Below, piece by piece: positions 54,679 to 64,000 of a DNA stretch of 64,000 nt. Each line of letters starts with the position of its first letter. Position 1 is the stretch's first letter. The stretch spans positions 3,162,001-3,226,000 of the forward strand of contig NZ_CP132343.1 of the NCBI RefSeq assembly GCF_040529065.1. Reading direction: 5' to 3'. Both the position numbers and the translations under genes were made by a program. The stretch comes from Xanthomonas sacchari. Lineage in GTDB: Bacteria; Pseudomonadota; Gammaproteobacteria; Xanthomonadales; Xanthomonadaceae. The notes under the pieces were generated by a model, which saw nothing but the letters and a program-made list of their open reading frames with translations, was not told the origin of the DNA and made no database searches.

Positions 54679-56709
54679 CTAGCCAACCAGGCTGGCGTCG
54701 CGCAGCTTCTTGATCTGGTCGCGAACCCGCGCCGCGTCCTCGAACTCCAGGTCGCGCGCATGCTGGTACATCTCCTGCTCCAGGGCCTTGAGCCGCGCGG
54801 CGACCTCCGCTGGCGCCAGCGCCCGGTAGTCGGCCGGCTCTTCCGCGACCCGACGCGCCTTGCCCTTGCCTTTGCCCTTGCCCGACTTGGCCTCAGCCAC
54901 GTCGTCGCGCGCGCCCTCCAGGATGTCCACGATCGGACGCGCCACCGACTTCGGCACGATCCCATGCTCCAGGTTGTACTCCACCTGCTTCTCGCGGCGG
55001 CGCCCGGTCTCGTCGATCGCGGCCTGCATCGAACGCGTCATCTTGTCAGCATAGAGGATGGCCTTGCCGCGCAGGTTGCGCGCGGCACGACCGATGGTCT
55101 GGATCAGCGAGCCGGTGGAGCGCAGGAAGCCCTCCTTGTCGGCGTCGAGGATCGCGACCAGCGAGACCTCCGGCATATCCAGGCCTTCGCGCAGCAGGTT
55201 GATGCCGACCAGGACGTCGAACTTGCCCAGGCGCAGGTCGCGGATGATCTCCACGCGTTCGACCGTGTCGATGTCCGAGTGCAGGTAGCGCACCTTCACC
55301 CCGTGCTCGCCGAGGTATTCGGTGAGGTTCTCGGCCATGCGCTTGGTCAGCGTGGTGACCAGGACGCGGTCGCCATCGGCCACACGCAGGTTGATCTCCG
55401 ACAGCAGGTCGTCGACCTGAGTCGCGACCGGGCGGATCTCCACCTCCGGGTCGATCAGGCCGGTCGGGCGCACCACCAGCTCGGTGATTTCTCCGGCCGA
55501 TTCGCGCAATTCGTAGGGGCCCGGCGTGGCCGAGACATAGATGCTGCGTGGCGAGCGCGCCTCCCATTCCTCGAAGCGCAGCGGCCGGTTGTCCAGCGCC
55601 GACGGCAGCCGGAAACCGAATTCCACCAGGGTCTCCTTGCGCGAACGGTCGCCTTTGTACATCGCGCCGATCTGCGGCACGGTGACGTGCGACTCGTCCA
55701 CGACCAGCAATGCATCCGGCGGCAGGTAGTCGAACAGGGTCGGCGGCGGCTCGCCCGGCGCCTTGCCGGTGAGATGCCGCGAGTAGTTCTCGATGCCGTT
55801 GCAGAAGCCGACCTCGGCCATCATCTCCAGGTCGAACTGGGTGCGCTGCGCCAGCCGCTGCGCCTCGACCAGCTTGTTCTGCGCGTACAGCTGCTCGAGC
55901 CGGTCCTTCAGCTCCAGCTTGATCGTGTCCACTGCGCTAAGGGTGCGCTCGCGCGTGGTGGCGTAGTGGGTCTTGGGGTAGATGGTGTAGCGCTGCAGTT
56001 TGCGCAGGGTTTCGCCGGTCAGTGGATCGAACAGGGTCAGTTGCTCCACGTCGCCATCGAACAGCTCGATGCGCAGCGCCTCGCTGTCGGATTCGGCCGG
56101 GAACACGTCGATGACCTCGCCGCGCACGCGGAAGCTGCCGCGGTGCAGCTCGTACTCGTTGCGGGTGTACTGCAGGTCGGTGAGGTGGCGGATCAGCTGG
56201 CGCTGCTCCACGTGCTCGCCGATCGACAGGATCAGCCGCAGCGACAGGTAGTCCTCCGGCGCGCCGAGGCCGTAGATCGCCGAGACCGTGGCCACCACCA
56301 GCGCATCGCGCCGCGACAGCAGGGTCTTGGTGGCAGCCAAACGCATCTGCTCGATGTGCTCGTTGATCGAACTGTCCTTCTCGATGAAGGTGTCCGAAGA
56401 CGGCACGTAGGCCTCGGGCTGGTAGTAGTCGTAGTAGCTGACGAAGTACTCGACCGCGTTGTTGGGGAAAAACGCTTTGAACTCGCCGTACAGCTGCGCG
56501 GCCAGGGTCTTGTTCGGCGCCATGACCAGGGTCGGCTTCTGGATCGCCTGGACCACGTTGGCGATGGTGTAAGTCTTTCCCGACCCGGTCACGCCGAGCA
56601 GGGTCTGCTTGGCCAGGCCAGCCTCGAAGCCGGCCACCAGCTTCTCGATCGCCTGCGGCTGGTCGCCGGCCGGCGAATACGGCGATACGAGTTGGAAACG
56701 GTCGGACAT
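54679..56709 (-). CDS. uvrB: UvrABC excision nuclease subunit B
   Basis: 676 residues, normal for UvrB. It is a superfamily II helicase-like protein with Walker A GVTGSGKT (39-46), the beta-hairpin region [20 protein letters not shown], Walker B-type [15 protein letters not shown], motifs V/VI ([28 protein letters not shown]), and a C-terminal UVR domain ([20 protein letters not shown]) that binds UvrC. It verifies DNA lesions loaded by UvrA. The ATG at 56709 was chosen over an upstream in-frame TTG. A KGKGKGK linker is present before the UVR domain. Divergent from the pseudopilin gene. Confidence 0.98.
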   Translation of the reverse strand: MSDRFQLVSPYSPAGDQPQAIEKLVAGFEAGLAKQTLLGVTGSGKTYTIANVVQAIQKPTLVMAPNKTLAAQLYGEFKAFFPNNAVEYFVSYYDYYQPEAYVPSSDTFIEKDSSINEHIEQMRLAATKTLLSRRDALVVATVSAIYGLGAPEDYLSLRLILSIGEHVEQRQLIRHLTDLQYTRNEYELHRGSFRVRGEVIDVFPAESDSEALRIELFDGDVEQLTLFDPLTGETLRKLQRYTIYPKTHYATTRERTLSAVDTIKLELKDRLEQLYAQNKLVEAQRLAQRTQFDLEMMAEVGFCNGIENYSRHLTGKAPGEPPPTLFDYLPPDALLVVDESHVTVPQIGAMYKGDRSRKETLVEFGFRLPSALDNRPLRFEEWEARSPRSIYVSATPGPYELRESAGEITELVVRPTGLIDPEVEIRPVATQVDDLLSEINLRVADGDRVLVTTLTKRMAENLTEYLGEHGVKVRYLHSDIDTVERVEIIRDLRLGKFDVLVGINLLREGLDMPEVSLVAILDADKEGFLRSTGSLIQTIGRAARNLRGKAILYADKMTRSMQAAIDETGRRREKQVEYNLEHGIVPKSVARPIVDILEGARDDVAEAKSGKGKGKGKARRVAEEPADYRALAPAEVAARLKALEQEMYQHARDLEFEDAARVRDQIKKLRDASLVG

Positions 56710-56843
56710 GCACAAGCCTCAAGGTGGGGAACGGGGCTGACCCCGCGCCGGGGAGATTTCCTACATGGGAACGCACAACCCCCTCATTCAAGCCCTGCCG
56801 TCCCGCCGCGAGACTGGCGACCTCGCACCGGGAGACGACGGAC

Positions 56844-57380
56844 ATGCGGAACGCTGCAATCAAAGGCTACACATTGCTCGAGGCCATGATCGTGATGGCG
56901 GTGCTCTGTCTGGTCGCCGGCATCGGCCTGCCGGCGTTCCGCGAGCTGCTGGCGAGCCAACGCCTGACGGCGGCGACCCACCAGTTGAGCGCGCACTTCG
57001 CCCTGGCGCGCAGCAGCGCCATCAGTTCCGGCGTCCCGGTCAGCGCCTGCCCGTCCAACGGGGCCAGCAGTTGCCGCGGCGACAGCGACTGGAGCCAGGG
57101 CTGGCTGGTGTTCCGCGACCCGGAACGGCAAGGCCAGCCGATCGCGCCGGACAGCATCCTCAGCGAAGGCAGCGCGCCGGGCGCCGGCAAACTGGTGCTG
57201 CGCTCCAACCAAGGCCGCCCCTCGATCCGCTTCCTGCCCGATGGACGCAGCGCCGGCAGCAATCTGACCGTCAATATCTGCGAGCGCGGCCGGCTACGCG
57301 CAGCGGTGGTGGTGAACAACACCGGACGCATCCGCACGCGAAAAGCGACCGAACCGATGCCCTGCCGGGCACCGGACTGA
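56844..57380 (+). CDS. GspH/FimT-family pseudopilin
   Basis: 178 residues. It has a type IV prepilin leader with the cleavage site after KG in KGYTLLEAMIVMAVLCLVAG, the conserved Glu at +5, and a GspH domain (LRSNQGRPSIRFLPDGRSAG, SNLTVNICERGRLRAAVVVN) with a Cys pair region near CPSNGASSCRGD. Such minor pilins are processed by PilD and join the tip or priming complex. It lies alone, divergent from uvrB and separated by tRNA-Asn from pilE. It is a paralogue of the fimT at the right edge. GGGAGACGA precedes the ATG. Confidence 0.88.
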   Translation: MRNAAIKGYTLLEAMIVMAVLCLVAGIGLPAFRELLASQRLTAATHQLSAHFALARSSAISSGVPVSACPSNGASSCRGDSDWSQGWLVFRDPERQGQPIAPDSILSEGSAPGAGKLVLRSNQGRPSIRFLPDGRSAGSNLTVNICERGRLRAAVVVNNTGRIRTRKATEPMPCRAPD

Positions 57381-57389
57381 CGCGCAAAA

Positions 57390-57419
57390 GCAAAGGCCGC
57401 GATTGCTCGCGGCCTTTGC
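57390..57419. terminator. Hairpin after the pseudopilin gene
   Basis: A perfect 12-bp inverted repeat (57390-57401 and 57408-57419, GCAAAGGCCGCG with its complement), with a 6-base loop, begins 10 bases after the stop. It lies between the pseudopilin gene and the convergent tRNA-Asn and may serve both. Confidence 0.7.
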
Positions 57420-57424
57420 GGATT

Positions 57425-57501
57425 TGGCGCCCGAAGTTGGACTCGAACCAACGACCCCCTGATTAACAGTCAAGTGCTCTAACCGGCTGAGCTATTCGGG
57501 C
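57425..57501 (-). tRNA. tRNA-Asn(GTT)
   Basis: 77 nt with encoded CCA (complement of 57425-57427). Acceptor GCCCGAA/TTCGGGC, anticodon GTT within TGTTAA, T loop TTCGAGT. All stems pair. Confidence 0.95.
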
Positions 57502-57591
57502 GGGGAGGCGCATTGTATAGAGCCCCCATGACAATCGCAAGGGGTGAAGAGCGCGCTTTTCCGACTGTCGCTGCGCCCTATTCCCCCGACC

Positions 57592-58011
57592 TCACCAGCA
57601 CGTGCCCTCGCCTGCGCCGGTGGATGTGGTGCGCGCGCCCTTCTGGTCGATGCTGAGCGCGCCGCACTGGGTGTCCTTGGCCAATTGGGGGCCGGTAGGC
57701 GTCGCAGTCAACTTGAACGCGTTGGCAGTGGGAGTTCCGGTGAAGTCGACGGTGTAGAACTGCACGGCATCGGTTGCGCATTGCGGCTTGTTCACGCCCA
57801 CATACGTCATGTTGGCCGTGTAGTAGCGCTCGATCAGCTGGGCACCTTGCTGGAGGCACACGGAGGCGGCGGAGCGACGCGACTTGACGACATAGGACTG
57901 ATAGCTGGCAAATGCGATGCCGGCGAGAACACCCACGATCGCCACCACGATCATCAGCTCGATGAGGGTGAAACCACGCTGCCGGCGGGCCGGGAAGGAC
58001 AGGGATCGCAT
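57592..58011 (-). CDS. pilE: PilE, type IV minor pilin
   Basis: 139 residues. It has a prepilin leader ending RQRG and mature start FTLIELMIVVAIVGVLAGIA with Glu +5, then an alpha1 stretch (ASYQSYVVKSRRSAASVCLQ) and a C-terminal Cys pair (about DTQCGALS and GEGTCW) forming the D-loop. It acts as part of the PilY1-dependent tip complex. The ATG (58011-58009) shares one base with the pilY1 stop (TGATG); a TTG one codon upstream is possible. It is last in the operon. Confidence 0.92.
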   Translation of the reverse strand: MRSLSFPARRQRGFTLIELMIVVAIVGVLAGIAFASYQSYVVKSRRSAASVCLQQGAQLIERYYTANMTYVGVNKPQCATDAVQFYTVDFTGTPTANAFKLTATPTGPQLAKDTQCGALSIDQKGARTTSTGAGEGTCW

Positions 58012-61000
58012 CAATTGTTCCTCAGGAGTTCGCGCCAGGACACGCGCTTCATGCTGAGCGCGCTGCTGTTGGTACCGAGCGTGATCGTACTCGCGTTGTC
58101 CAGTGCGATCTGCATCTGGTTGCCGATGAAGATCGGATTATTGGGACTGCTGTTCAGGCCGATGCCGGAGACCGGCACCCCATTGAGGGTATCGCCGGTG
58201 CTCGAGCCACCGCTACCGTCCAGATCGAAGAAGGACTGCGCCAGCCGTCCGCCGGTGAATGGATTGATCGCCATCACGAAGCCCTTGCCGCTGGGGCTGC
58301 AGACATCGCCCGAATCCGGAATGCGCGTGGTGCCGATCAGCGCAGTACCCTGGAAGAAGTTGGAGACCACCATGCGCTCGCCCTGCGGCGTCGTCCCGGG
58401 CGGCGACACCAGGTCCATGTACCACCCGTCCTGCCCTGCGCTCGGCTTGTCGTCGATGACCCGAACCGCGTACCCGTTGACCGTGCCCTCCTGCAGGATA
58501 TTGACCTTGCCCAGCGTGGCGCGCGTCGAGGGAATGGTGCTGCCGCGATCGATCAGGCCGTACCAGCTCTGCACGTCCTTGTTGCCCAGATCGCCGCTGG
58601 ACAGGTACTTGCCGGTGCCGAAGAACACCCAGGTCAAGCCTGTCGACGGGTCCTTCGCCGCCGTGGGCGCCGCGGTGATCGGCTGCGCCTTGGACGCATA
58701 GCTGGCGGAGAACAGCCTGCGCGCGGTACTGCGGACGCCGGACATGTCGAACGCCCACAGATTGCCTGCAAGGTCGCCGGCATACAGTCGATCGACGATG
58801 AAATTGTTGTTGGATGACCAAGCCAGCACGCCCGACAGGCCATTACTGGTACCAGTTCCCGCGGCAATCTGCGTGGTGGCTCCGCCAGAGATATTGACCA
58901 GGATGAGGTAAGCGGAATCACTGGTGCTGTTGGGACCATTGCCAAGCATCGCGTACCACTGACCGTCGGCGAGTTGCCCGATGATCGGTTTGCCGAGATT
59001 GTTGCCCAGTTGGGTAACATCCGTAGAGGTCTTGTCCCACAGCAGGGAGATGTTGTTGGGATCGGTGACATCGAGGGCGAACATGCCCGTGCCACCACGC
59101 CCCATCGTTCCGACCAGCACGGACCGCCAACTGCCGCCGATGTAGACATCCGAGACGGTGAGTTCGCCGTCCACGTAGTACCGGTGCTGATAGTTGGGAT
59201 CGGTGTAGTCGAGCAAGCCGGTCATCGCCGCCTTCGGCACGAAGGCGAACTTTTCCGCACCCGTCGTCGCGTCGAACGCATGCAGCATGCCGTCATTGGC
59301 GCCGACATACAGCATCGGTGCACGCTGCGCGTTGCTCGCTGCAAAGGTGGCATAGGCGCTTGCACCGGTGAACGTCGCCGTCGTGTAGAGGCGCGGATTC
59401 GGCGAACCGACGTACACAGGCTGCGAATTGACGATGTCGCCCATGATGCCGGTGCGGGTGCGCAGCGTACCGCCGTTGGCCTTTTCCTGCGAACGATCGC
59501 CACGCAGGTAGTTGATCTGGTTCTGCGTGGCAGACGATAGCGGCGTCCCGGCGAGCTTGCCGTATGCGAAATTATCCAGCGTCCCGCCCGAGTTGACGAA
59601 CTTGATCGTGCGGTTGCTCCAGACCGGGAACTGCCCGTTCGCACTCCACGCCTGCGTCAGTGCGCCGGTGGTCTGGTCGACGTCGTACGCCACCACATCG
59701 CCACGCCAGCTTCCGCTGTAGAACACGGATTGGTAGGTCCGCGCACCAGCTTCGAGCTTGGTCGTGTTGCTGGCCAGCGACGCCGCAGATCCCTTCATCT
59801 CCTCCAGGATGCGCTCGAACGCCTGGCGCAGGCTGGCCACCATCTTTTCCGCGTCGGCGGCGATGTAGTAGTTGTCCGGCTTCTTGTAGCTGGTATTGCC
59901 GTTGACGTAGGAGCTTCCATCCCACCAGGTGGAGTCTGCCAACGCACCGATGTTCGTCTCCGGATCGTAGCCTTCCGGCACCCGGAAACCACCGTACTTC
60001 GCAGTCAGCCAGTATTGATTGGTGTTCGGCGACTTGTAATCGCCATACTCCACCACGTCGACCCAATGCGTGGACAGGGTCTGCTTGCCAGGCAAGCCGT
60101 CGCTGGCGGTGTCCGGACGCAGATCCTTGGTGTGCGCGTCGTAGGCGAGTGCCGCGATATAGGCGGAATTGCCGTTGCCATTGAACGAACTGGCAGTCGC
60201 CCGGTTCGCCGCATCGGTTGCGTTGAAGCCCTCCTTCTGCCAGATCTGGCGCATGCGCGCCAGCACGTCGACCGACGCGTCACTCGTCACTTCCTGCGGC
60301 TTGGTCGGCTCGCCATTGAGATTGCTGGTATTGCCCGGCAGGTTCTTGTCGTAGTGCGTATTGGTATCGCCGATCCCCAGGATCACATTGACCTGGCACT
60401 GGTAGGAGATCGGGTCGTTCCAATTGGTGATGACCGGGAAACCGTCGGCCTGCTGATACCTCGTCTGCGCGCTTCCGCTCAGCGCCGAATAGGCGGCGAT
60501 GTTGCCCTGGTGCTTGAAGTAACGGATCGCGGCGTAGTACAGCTCGCTGACGTCGTCGTACGACTTGACGTTCTTGCCGGTCTTGAGCTGTCCGAACTTG
60601 TTGAGGTAGTTGATGACGCCGCTGTTGACGATCTGATAATTGGGATCGCTTCCGATCACCGCAGAGGTCGCCGCCGCATCGGCAGTATCCGGATTCTGGT
60701 AGATGACACCGGTCTGCGGGTCCCATTCGCTGGCAGTATTGGCCAGCCGGCCCTCATCGGGATTGTAGGTGTAAGGCCCGACGAACTTTTGCTTGGCGCG
60801 CAGGATGCCGCTGTCGGCGCCGGCGCCCTGTTGGATGTCGACGTTCTTGTAGCCGAAAATGCTGTAGCGGATCCGCTTGGAATACTGCTGAATCAGGCCT
60901 TCGGGCTTGTAGTAGCCGCTGGGGTAGGCGACGCAGTTGTCCTCCAGATATGCGGTGCCCAGGCTGGCATCGCACACCTTGACGCGGATCGCGACCTGGA

Positions 61001-61784
61001 ACGTCAAGGTCGTGTCGCGCACGCAGCCGATGTTAAACGGCGTGTTGCAGGGAGAGCCGTCAGGCTTGAGATAGCTGCCATCCAGCGAATGCTTGCTCGG
61101 ATCGTAGGGAATCGCATCCGTCGAAGCATTCTGAAGATTGTACGCAGCGAAGTTCATCGTGTGGCCGCGCCCGACCGCCGGTGCGCCCAGGCCATCGATG
61201 CGCATGCCGAAATTCTGCCAGCTCGCGGCGGTACCGCCGGCGATGAGCGTGGCGTTGTTACTGATGTAGCGCCGAGGGAAATTGCTGGTTGCATCGCGAT
61301 CGGCGATCGCCTTCTCGAGAATCGTCTCGGTCGTCGTGTCGCGCACACGATAGCCGCCGGTCAATGCCGAGCGGAACGGGTCGATGGTCTGGGTCGCGGC
61401 CCAGTTGAGGAAGTTGCCCGCCCACACGCCCGCGCCACTACAGACGTAGCTGCTCGGACTGTTGCCAAGCAGGCTGACCGGATAGAAGTAGCGATCGCTT
61501 TCGGTGTCGCTGTAGTGGTACTTGTAGCACTTCTTGGAATCGAAATAGCCGACGAACTTGCTCGACGCCGAATAGGTATCGGACAAATTCGCCTTGCTGA
61601 TCACCGTGGGGAATTCCACCGACGGCACGAACGCCAGGTTGCCCGGCACGTCGCTGCCGACATATAGCGGCGATTGCGAGACGTCCACATCTGCGCCGGC
61701 ACCGCCGATGGTACCGATGAACAGGCCGGCCACTACTGCAAGGAGCCAATCCCGGTACGTCGTCTTCTTCGCTCGACTGGTCAT
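58011..61784 (-). CDS. pilY1: PilY1, type IV pilus tip adhesin/biogenesis factor
   Basis: 1257 residues. A hydrophobic signal peptide lies at about 10-31 ([19 protein letters not shown]). The N-terminal ~600 residues are Asn/Tyr/Ser-rich with few cysteines and no clear von Willebrand MIDAS pattern. The C-terminal half is the PilY1 beta-propeller with [40 protein letters not shown], and [18 protein letters not shown], the latter near the expected calcium loop. It sits at the pilus tip and affects adhesion and retraction. AAGGAG before the ATG overlaps the pilX stop, with a 10-base gap. Confidence 0.92.
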   Translation of the reverse strand: MTSRAKKTTYRDWLLAVVAGLFIGTIGGAGADVDVSQSPLYVGSDVPGNLAFVPSVEFPTVISKANLSDTYSASSKFVGYFDSKKCYKYHYSDTESDRYFYPVSLLGNSPSSYVCSGAGVWAGNFLNWAATQTIDPFRSALTGGYRVRDTTTETILEKAIADRDATSNFPRRYISNNATLIAGGTAASWQNFGMRIDGLGAPAVGRGHTMNFAAYNLQNASTDAIPYDPSKHSLDGSYLKPDGSPCNTPFNIGCVRDTTLTFQVAIRVKVCDASLGTAYLEDNCVAYPSGYYKPEGLIQQYSKRIRYSIFGYKNVDIQQGAGADSGILRAKQKFVGPYTYNPDEGRLANTASEWDPQTGVIYQNPDTADAAATSAVIGSDPNYQIVNSGVINYLNKFGQLKTGKNVKSYDDVSELYYAAIRYFKHQGNIAAYSALSGSAQTRYQQADGFPVITNWNDPISYQCQVNVILGIGDTNTHYDKNLPGNTSNLNGEPTKPQEVTSDASVDVLARMRQIWQKEGFNATDAANRATASSFNGNGNSAYIAALAYDAHTKDLRPDTASDGLPGKQTLSTHWVDVVEYGDYKSPNTNQYWLTAKYGGFRVPEGYDPETNIGALADSTWWDGSSYVNGNTSYKKPDNYYIAADAEKMVASLRQAFERILEEMKGSAASLASNTTKLEAGARTYQSVFYSGSWRGDVVAYDVDQTTGALTQAWSANGQFPVWSNRTIKFVNSGGTLDNFAYGKLAGTPLSSATQNQINYLRGDRSQEKANGGTLRTRTGIMGDIVNSQPVYVGSPNPRLYTTATFTGASAYATFAASNAQRAPMLYVGANDGMLHAFDATTGAEKFAFVPKAAMTGLLDYTDPNYQHRYYVDGELTVSDVYIGGSWRSVLVGTMGRGGTGMFALDVTDPNNISLLWDKTSTDVTQLGNNLGKPIIGQLADGQWYAMLGNGPNSTSDSAYLILVNISGGATTQIAAGTGTSNGLSGVLAWSSNNNFIVDRLYAGDLAGNLWAFDMSGVRSTARRLFSASYASKAQPITAAPTAAKDPSTGLTWVFFGTGKYLSSGDLGNKDVQSWYGLIDRGSTIPSTRATLGKVNILQEGTVNGYAVRVIDDKPSAGQDGWYMDLVSPPGTTPQGERMVVSNFFQGTALIGTTRIPDSGDVCSPSGKGFVMAINPFTGGRLAQSFFDLDGSGGSSTGDTLNGVPVSGIGLNSSPNNPIFIGNQMQIALDNASTITLGTNSSALSMKRVSWRELLRNN

Positions 61785-61794
61785 AGAGGGCTCC

Positions 61795-62373
61795 TTACTT
61801 GACGGTCACGTTGGTCTGCAGCACGACGATGGCGCGGCCATTGGTCGCGGATGGATCGCCGCTGCGCGCGATGACCCGGTAGTATTTTTCCAGGGACGTG
61901 CCGCCGGTACCGCCGTACTGGTTCTGATTGATGCTCGAGCCCAGGCCCAGTTGATCCTCGCTGGTGCGCTGGCCGAGATACTGGATGTAATACTGCGCAG
62001 GCACTGCCTGGCCGGTCGGCGTCACCGTTCCGTTCACCCAGCATTCCTGGGTGCCGAGCGCACAGCCGGACGACGCGTTGCCGGTGTAGGTGTTGCTGGG
62101 CACCGCAGGACAGACGATGAGGCCCGACGAACAGTTGAAGCCGACCGTGTTGCCGCCGGCGGCGGCGTTCTGGATGACCTTCTCCGCATCGCGCAAGGCG
62201 CCTTCGGCGGCCTGGAAGCCCAGGCTGCGGTCATACATGTTGGAGGACATGCGCTCCTGCAGCAGCGTCCCGCGCAGCACGGCCAGACCCAGCAGGGTCA
62301 TCACCAGCAACAGCAGCAGGACGACGATGAGCGAGATGCCGGCTTGCCGGCGGGGCGACGGAGACGTGTTCAC
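61795..62373 (-). CDS. pilX: PilX, type IV minor pilin (GTG start)
   Basis: 192 residues from GTG 62373. PilX type: a short basic leader (RRQAG) before [20 protein letters not shown], no Glu +5 but the family's [20 protein letters not shown], then two to three Cys-containing loops ([21 protein letters not shown]). The GTG overlaps the pilW stop by four bases (GTGA). It is part of the minor-pilin priming complex with PilV, PilW and PilY1. Confidence 0.9.
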   Translation of the reverse strand: MNTSPSPRRQAGISLIVVLLLLLVMTLLGLAVLRGTLLQERMSSNMYDRSLGFQAAEGALRDAEKVIQNAAAGGNTVGFNCSSGLIVCPAVPSNTYTGNASSGCALGTQECWVNGTVTPTGQAVPAQYYIQYLGQRTSEDQLGLGSSINQNQYGGTGGTSLEKYYRVIARSGDPSATNGRAIVVLQTNVTVK

Positions 62374-63341
62374 GGGTTCCGGTTCCTGATGCTCACGATC
62401 GTGCTGAAGGTCCGCGTCACCGGCGGCTTGCCCGCGCCGGCCACGGTCGTGGAGCTGACGGTCATGCTGACCTGCACCGCGATCACATTGGCCCAGTTGG
62501 CCACGGCGTTGGCATCGACATAGGCGGTGCCGCCGGTGGACAGGTACTTGAACTGCAGGCCGGTGACGCCATCGGCGATTTCGTTCTTCTGGCTCGTGCC
62601 GCCGGGCGCGATCACTTCCTGATACAGGGACGTGGCGCCCGCCGCTCCGCCACTGCTGGGTGCGATGTACCAGCGCACGGCCCGCACCTCGGTCAGGATG
62701 GAGTTGATCTCGTAGGTATAGTTGTTCGAGCCGGCGACGCACACGCCCGGCAGGCGCCCGAGCCGGTTGCAGGCATTGAGGCCACCGCTCGAATAGCTGG
62801 CGCTGGTACCGGACACGCTGTTCATCTGCAGCACCGCCAGTTGCTGGCGGTCGCACAGCAGCATGATCGCGTTGCTGTGCAGGTCGGGGGCGGCGGCGTT
62901 GAGCGTCAGGGTCTGGGTCGCGGCATTGTGCGCGGTCACGGTCGCGCCGCCGGTGCCGGCGGAGAGGATCTGGATCGCGTCGGTACCCGCGGTGACGGTG
63001 AGATTGGACGGATTGCTGTTCTCGTAGCCGGTCAGCGGCAGCGCCCAGTTCGTCCACCAGGTCGCGGTGGGATTGTTCAGCACGTTCGCCACCGGCAGTC
63101 CGGAATCGCAGGGGTTGCCGCCGGCCTCGCGGATATCCTGGGCCATCATCTCGAAGCCGGTGCGGGCGGCTTCCTGGATCCGGCTCAAGCCTTCGGTCGC
63201 CGTATAGGTCTGGCGGTTGGATAGGAAGATTCCGATCGCCGCGCCGACCACGAGCAGGCCGAGCAGCATCGAGATCATCAGCTCGATCAGGTTGAAGCCG
63301 GATTGGCGCCGGGACGGCGCAAGCGTGATGGATGTGTTCAC
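62370..63341 (-). CDS. pilW: PilW, type IV minor pilin (GTG start)
   Basis: 323 residues from GTG 63341. The leader ends RRQSG and the mature helix is FNLIELMISMLLGLLVVGAA with Glu +5. Then RIQEAARTGFEMMAQDIREA and a large Ser/Thr/Ala-rich beta domain, as in PilW. It overlaps pilV and pilX by four bases each (GTGA). Both pilW and pilX begin VNTS, which looks like a duplicated start context. Confidence 0.9.
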   Translation of the reverse strand: MNTSITLAPSRRQSGFNLIELMISMLLGLLVVGAAIGIFLSNRQTYTATEGLSRIQEAARTGFEMMAQDIREAGGNPCDSGLPVANVLNNPTATWWTNWALPLTGYENSNPSNLTVTAGTDAIQILSAGTGGATVTAHNAATQTLTLNAAAPDLHSNAIMLLCDRQQLAVLQMNSVSGTSASYSSGGLNACNRLGRLPGVCVAGSNNYTYEINSILTEVRAVRWYIAPSSGGAAGATSLYQEVIAPGGTSQKNEIADGVTGLQFKYLSTGGTAYVDANAVANWANVIAVQVSMTVSSTTVAGAGKPPVTRTFSTIVSIRNRNP

Positions 63342-63814
63342 AGCTGGGCCGTCGTGCTCAGGGTCTGGGTCGTGCTGCCGCTGGTGTTGCCGTTCGCACC
63401 GACGTTCAGTCCGCGACTGTCGTCCCATTGCACGGCGATGGTGCAACTGCCGTCGTTGCAGGCGATGGAGCCGCAGGTCGAGGCCGGGTCGCCGCCGATC
63501 GCATTCTTCAGGCCGGTGAGCCACATCGCCTTGTCGGACGCGACCAGGTCGCCCGCTGCCGGCGCCGTGCACAGCATGCCGGTGGTGTTGTAGGCCCCCA
63601 GCATCGCCGCGTTGCGGTTGGCACGCATCGCATCGAGGATCGTATAGGTCTGCATGACGATCTGGCTGCGCTGCAGCGCGCTCTGGTTGTTGCGCAGCGC
63701 GGTGGTCTGCATCGCCGCCACCCCGAGCATGCCCACCCCCAGGATCAGCACCGAGATCATGACCTCGATCAGGGTGATGCCTGCCATGTGTCTGCCACTG
63801 TCGTACCGCTTCAT
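63338..63814 (-). CDS. pilV: PilV, type IV minor pilin
   Basis: 158 residues. Prepilin leader ending HMAG, mature ITLIEVMISVLILGVGMLGV with Glu +5, then AAMQTTALRNNQSALQRSQI and a Cys-containing beta domain (STCGSIACNDGSCTIAVQWD). It is the second gene in the visible operon, 25 bases after fimT, and its stop overlaps the pilW GTG by four bases. Confidence 0.92.
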   Translation of the reverse strand: MKRYDSGRHMAGITLIEVMISVLILGVGMLGVAAMQTTALRNNQSALQRSQIVMQTYTILDAMRANRNAAMLGAYNTTGMLCTAPAAGDLVASDKAMWLTGLKNAIGGDPASTCGSIACNDGSCTIAVQWDDSRGLNVGANGNTSGSTTQTLSTTAQL

Positions 63815-63839
63815 GCTGTCTCCGCTTGCCGGAACCGGC

Positions 63840-64000
63840 CTAGCCGGTGGTGGTGCATTTGCCGCCGTCGGACGTCGACGTGACCTGGCTGCGGCTGCCG
63901 CCCATCAGGTTGACGCTGCGGACGTTGTTGGATGGGTTGGTGACCGCCATGCAGACCACGATGCCCCCCGTCACGGGCGTGCCGCTGTTGTTGCGCGCGA
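63840..64000 (-). CDS. fimT: FimT/GspH-type minor pilin, C-terminal fragment (cut by window edge)
   Basis: The last ~52 residues are visible: ARNNSGTPVTGGIVVCMAVT, then RSVNLMGGSRSQVTSTSDGG and KCTTTG before TAG. The two Cys and position immediately upstream of pilV support the FimT/GspH gene that starts the minor-pilin operon. The start lies outside the window. Confidence 0.75.
   Translation of the reverse strand, partial: ARNNSGTPVTGGIVVCMAVTNPSNNVRSVNLMGGSRSQVTSTSDGGKCTTTG

Overview
This window is a high-GC gammaproteobacterial chromosome segment that I assign to Xanthomonas. The evidence is a xanthan (gum) cluster running from tRNA-Pro and ihfA towards dxs, a maltodextrin-utilisation locus with a TonB-dependent receptor, a Xanthomonadales-type IV secretion system whose VirB7 carries an extra N0-like domain, and a minor-pilin operon. 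Species cannot be fixed from sequence alone. GumC and GumD differ noticeably from the X. campestris proteins as I remember them, and only one gum acyltransferase gene is present, so an early-branching species is possible.

Layout. 1-494 is the 3' end of dxs, which meets the gum block convergently across two hairpins. 624-15214 (minus strand) is gumB-C-D-E-F(or G)-H-I-J-K-L-M, then a cupin-5 gene, then gumN. Together these make a lipid-linked pentasaccharide, decorate it, flip it, polymerise it and export it. 15784-23762 (minus) is a housekeeping block: thrS-infC-rpmI-rplT-pheS-pheT-ihfA-merR-like gene-tRNA-Pro. infC appears to start with ATC.

24127-38569 is a starch/maltodextrin locus. It holds a LacI-type regulator, an operon of six-hairpin glycosidase, MFS permease and GH13 amylase/CGTase, a divergent GH97 glucosidase, a TonB receptor and a GH13 alpha-glucosidase. 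The same 14-bp near-palindrome occurs exactly in front of all three promoter regions of these catabolic genes. Large oligosaccharides would cross the outer membrane through the receptor, be trimmed in the periplasm, cross the inner membrane through the MFS protein and be hydrolysed by AglA.

38813-52370 (minus) is a complete X-T4SS set in the order virD4, virB7-8-9-10-11-1-2-3-4-5-6. An AT-richer gene for a secreted, cysteine-rich DUF4189 protein follows virB6. 52620-54582 is a small variable zone with three small unrecognised genes, the broken 3' end of a tyrosine recombinase, and tRNA-Val. 54679-56709 is uvrB. 56844-57380 is a GspH/FimT-like pseudopilin followed by tRNA-Asn. 57592-64000 (minus) is the type IV pilus tip operon fimT-pilV-pilW-pilX-pilY1-pilE, with fimT cut by the window edge.

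All assignments rest on reading the translated sequences and on remembered family motifs; no database search was run.
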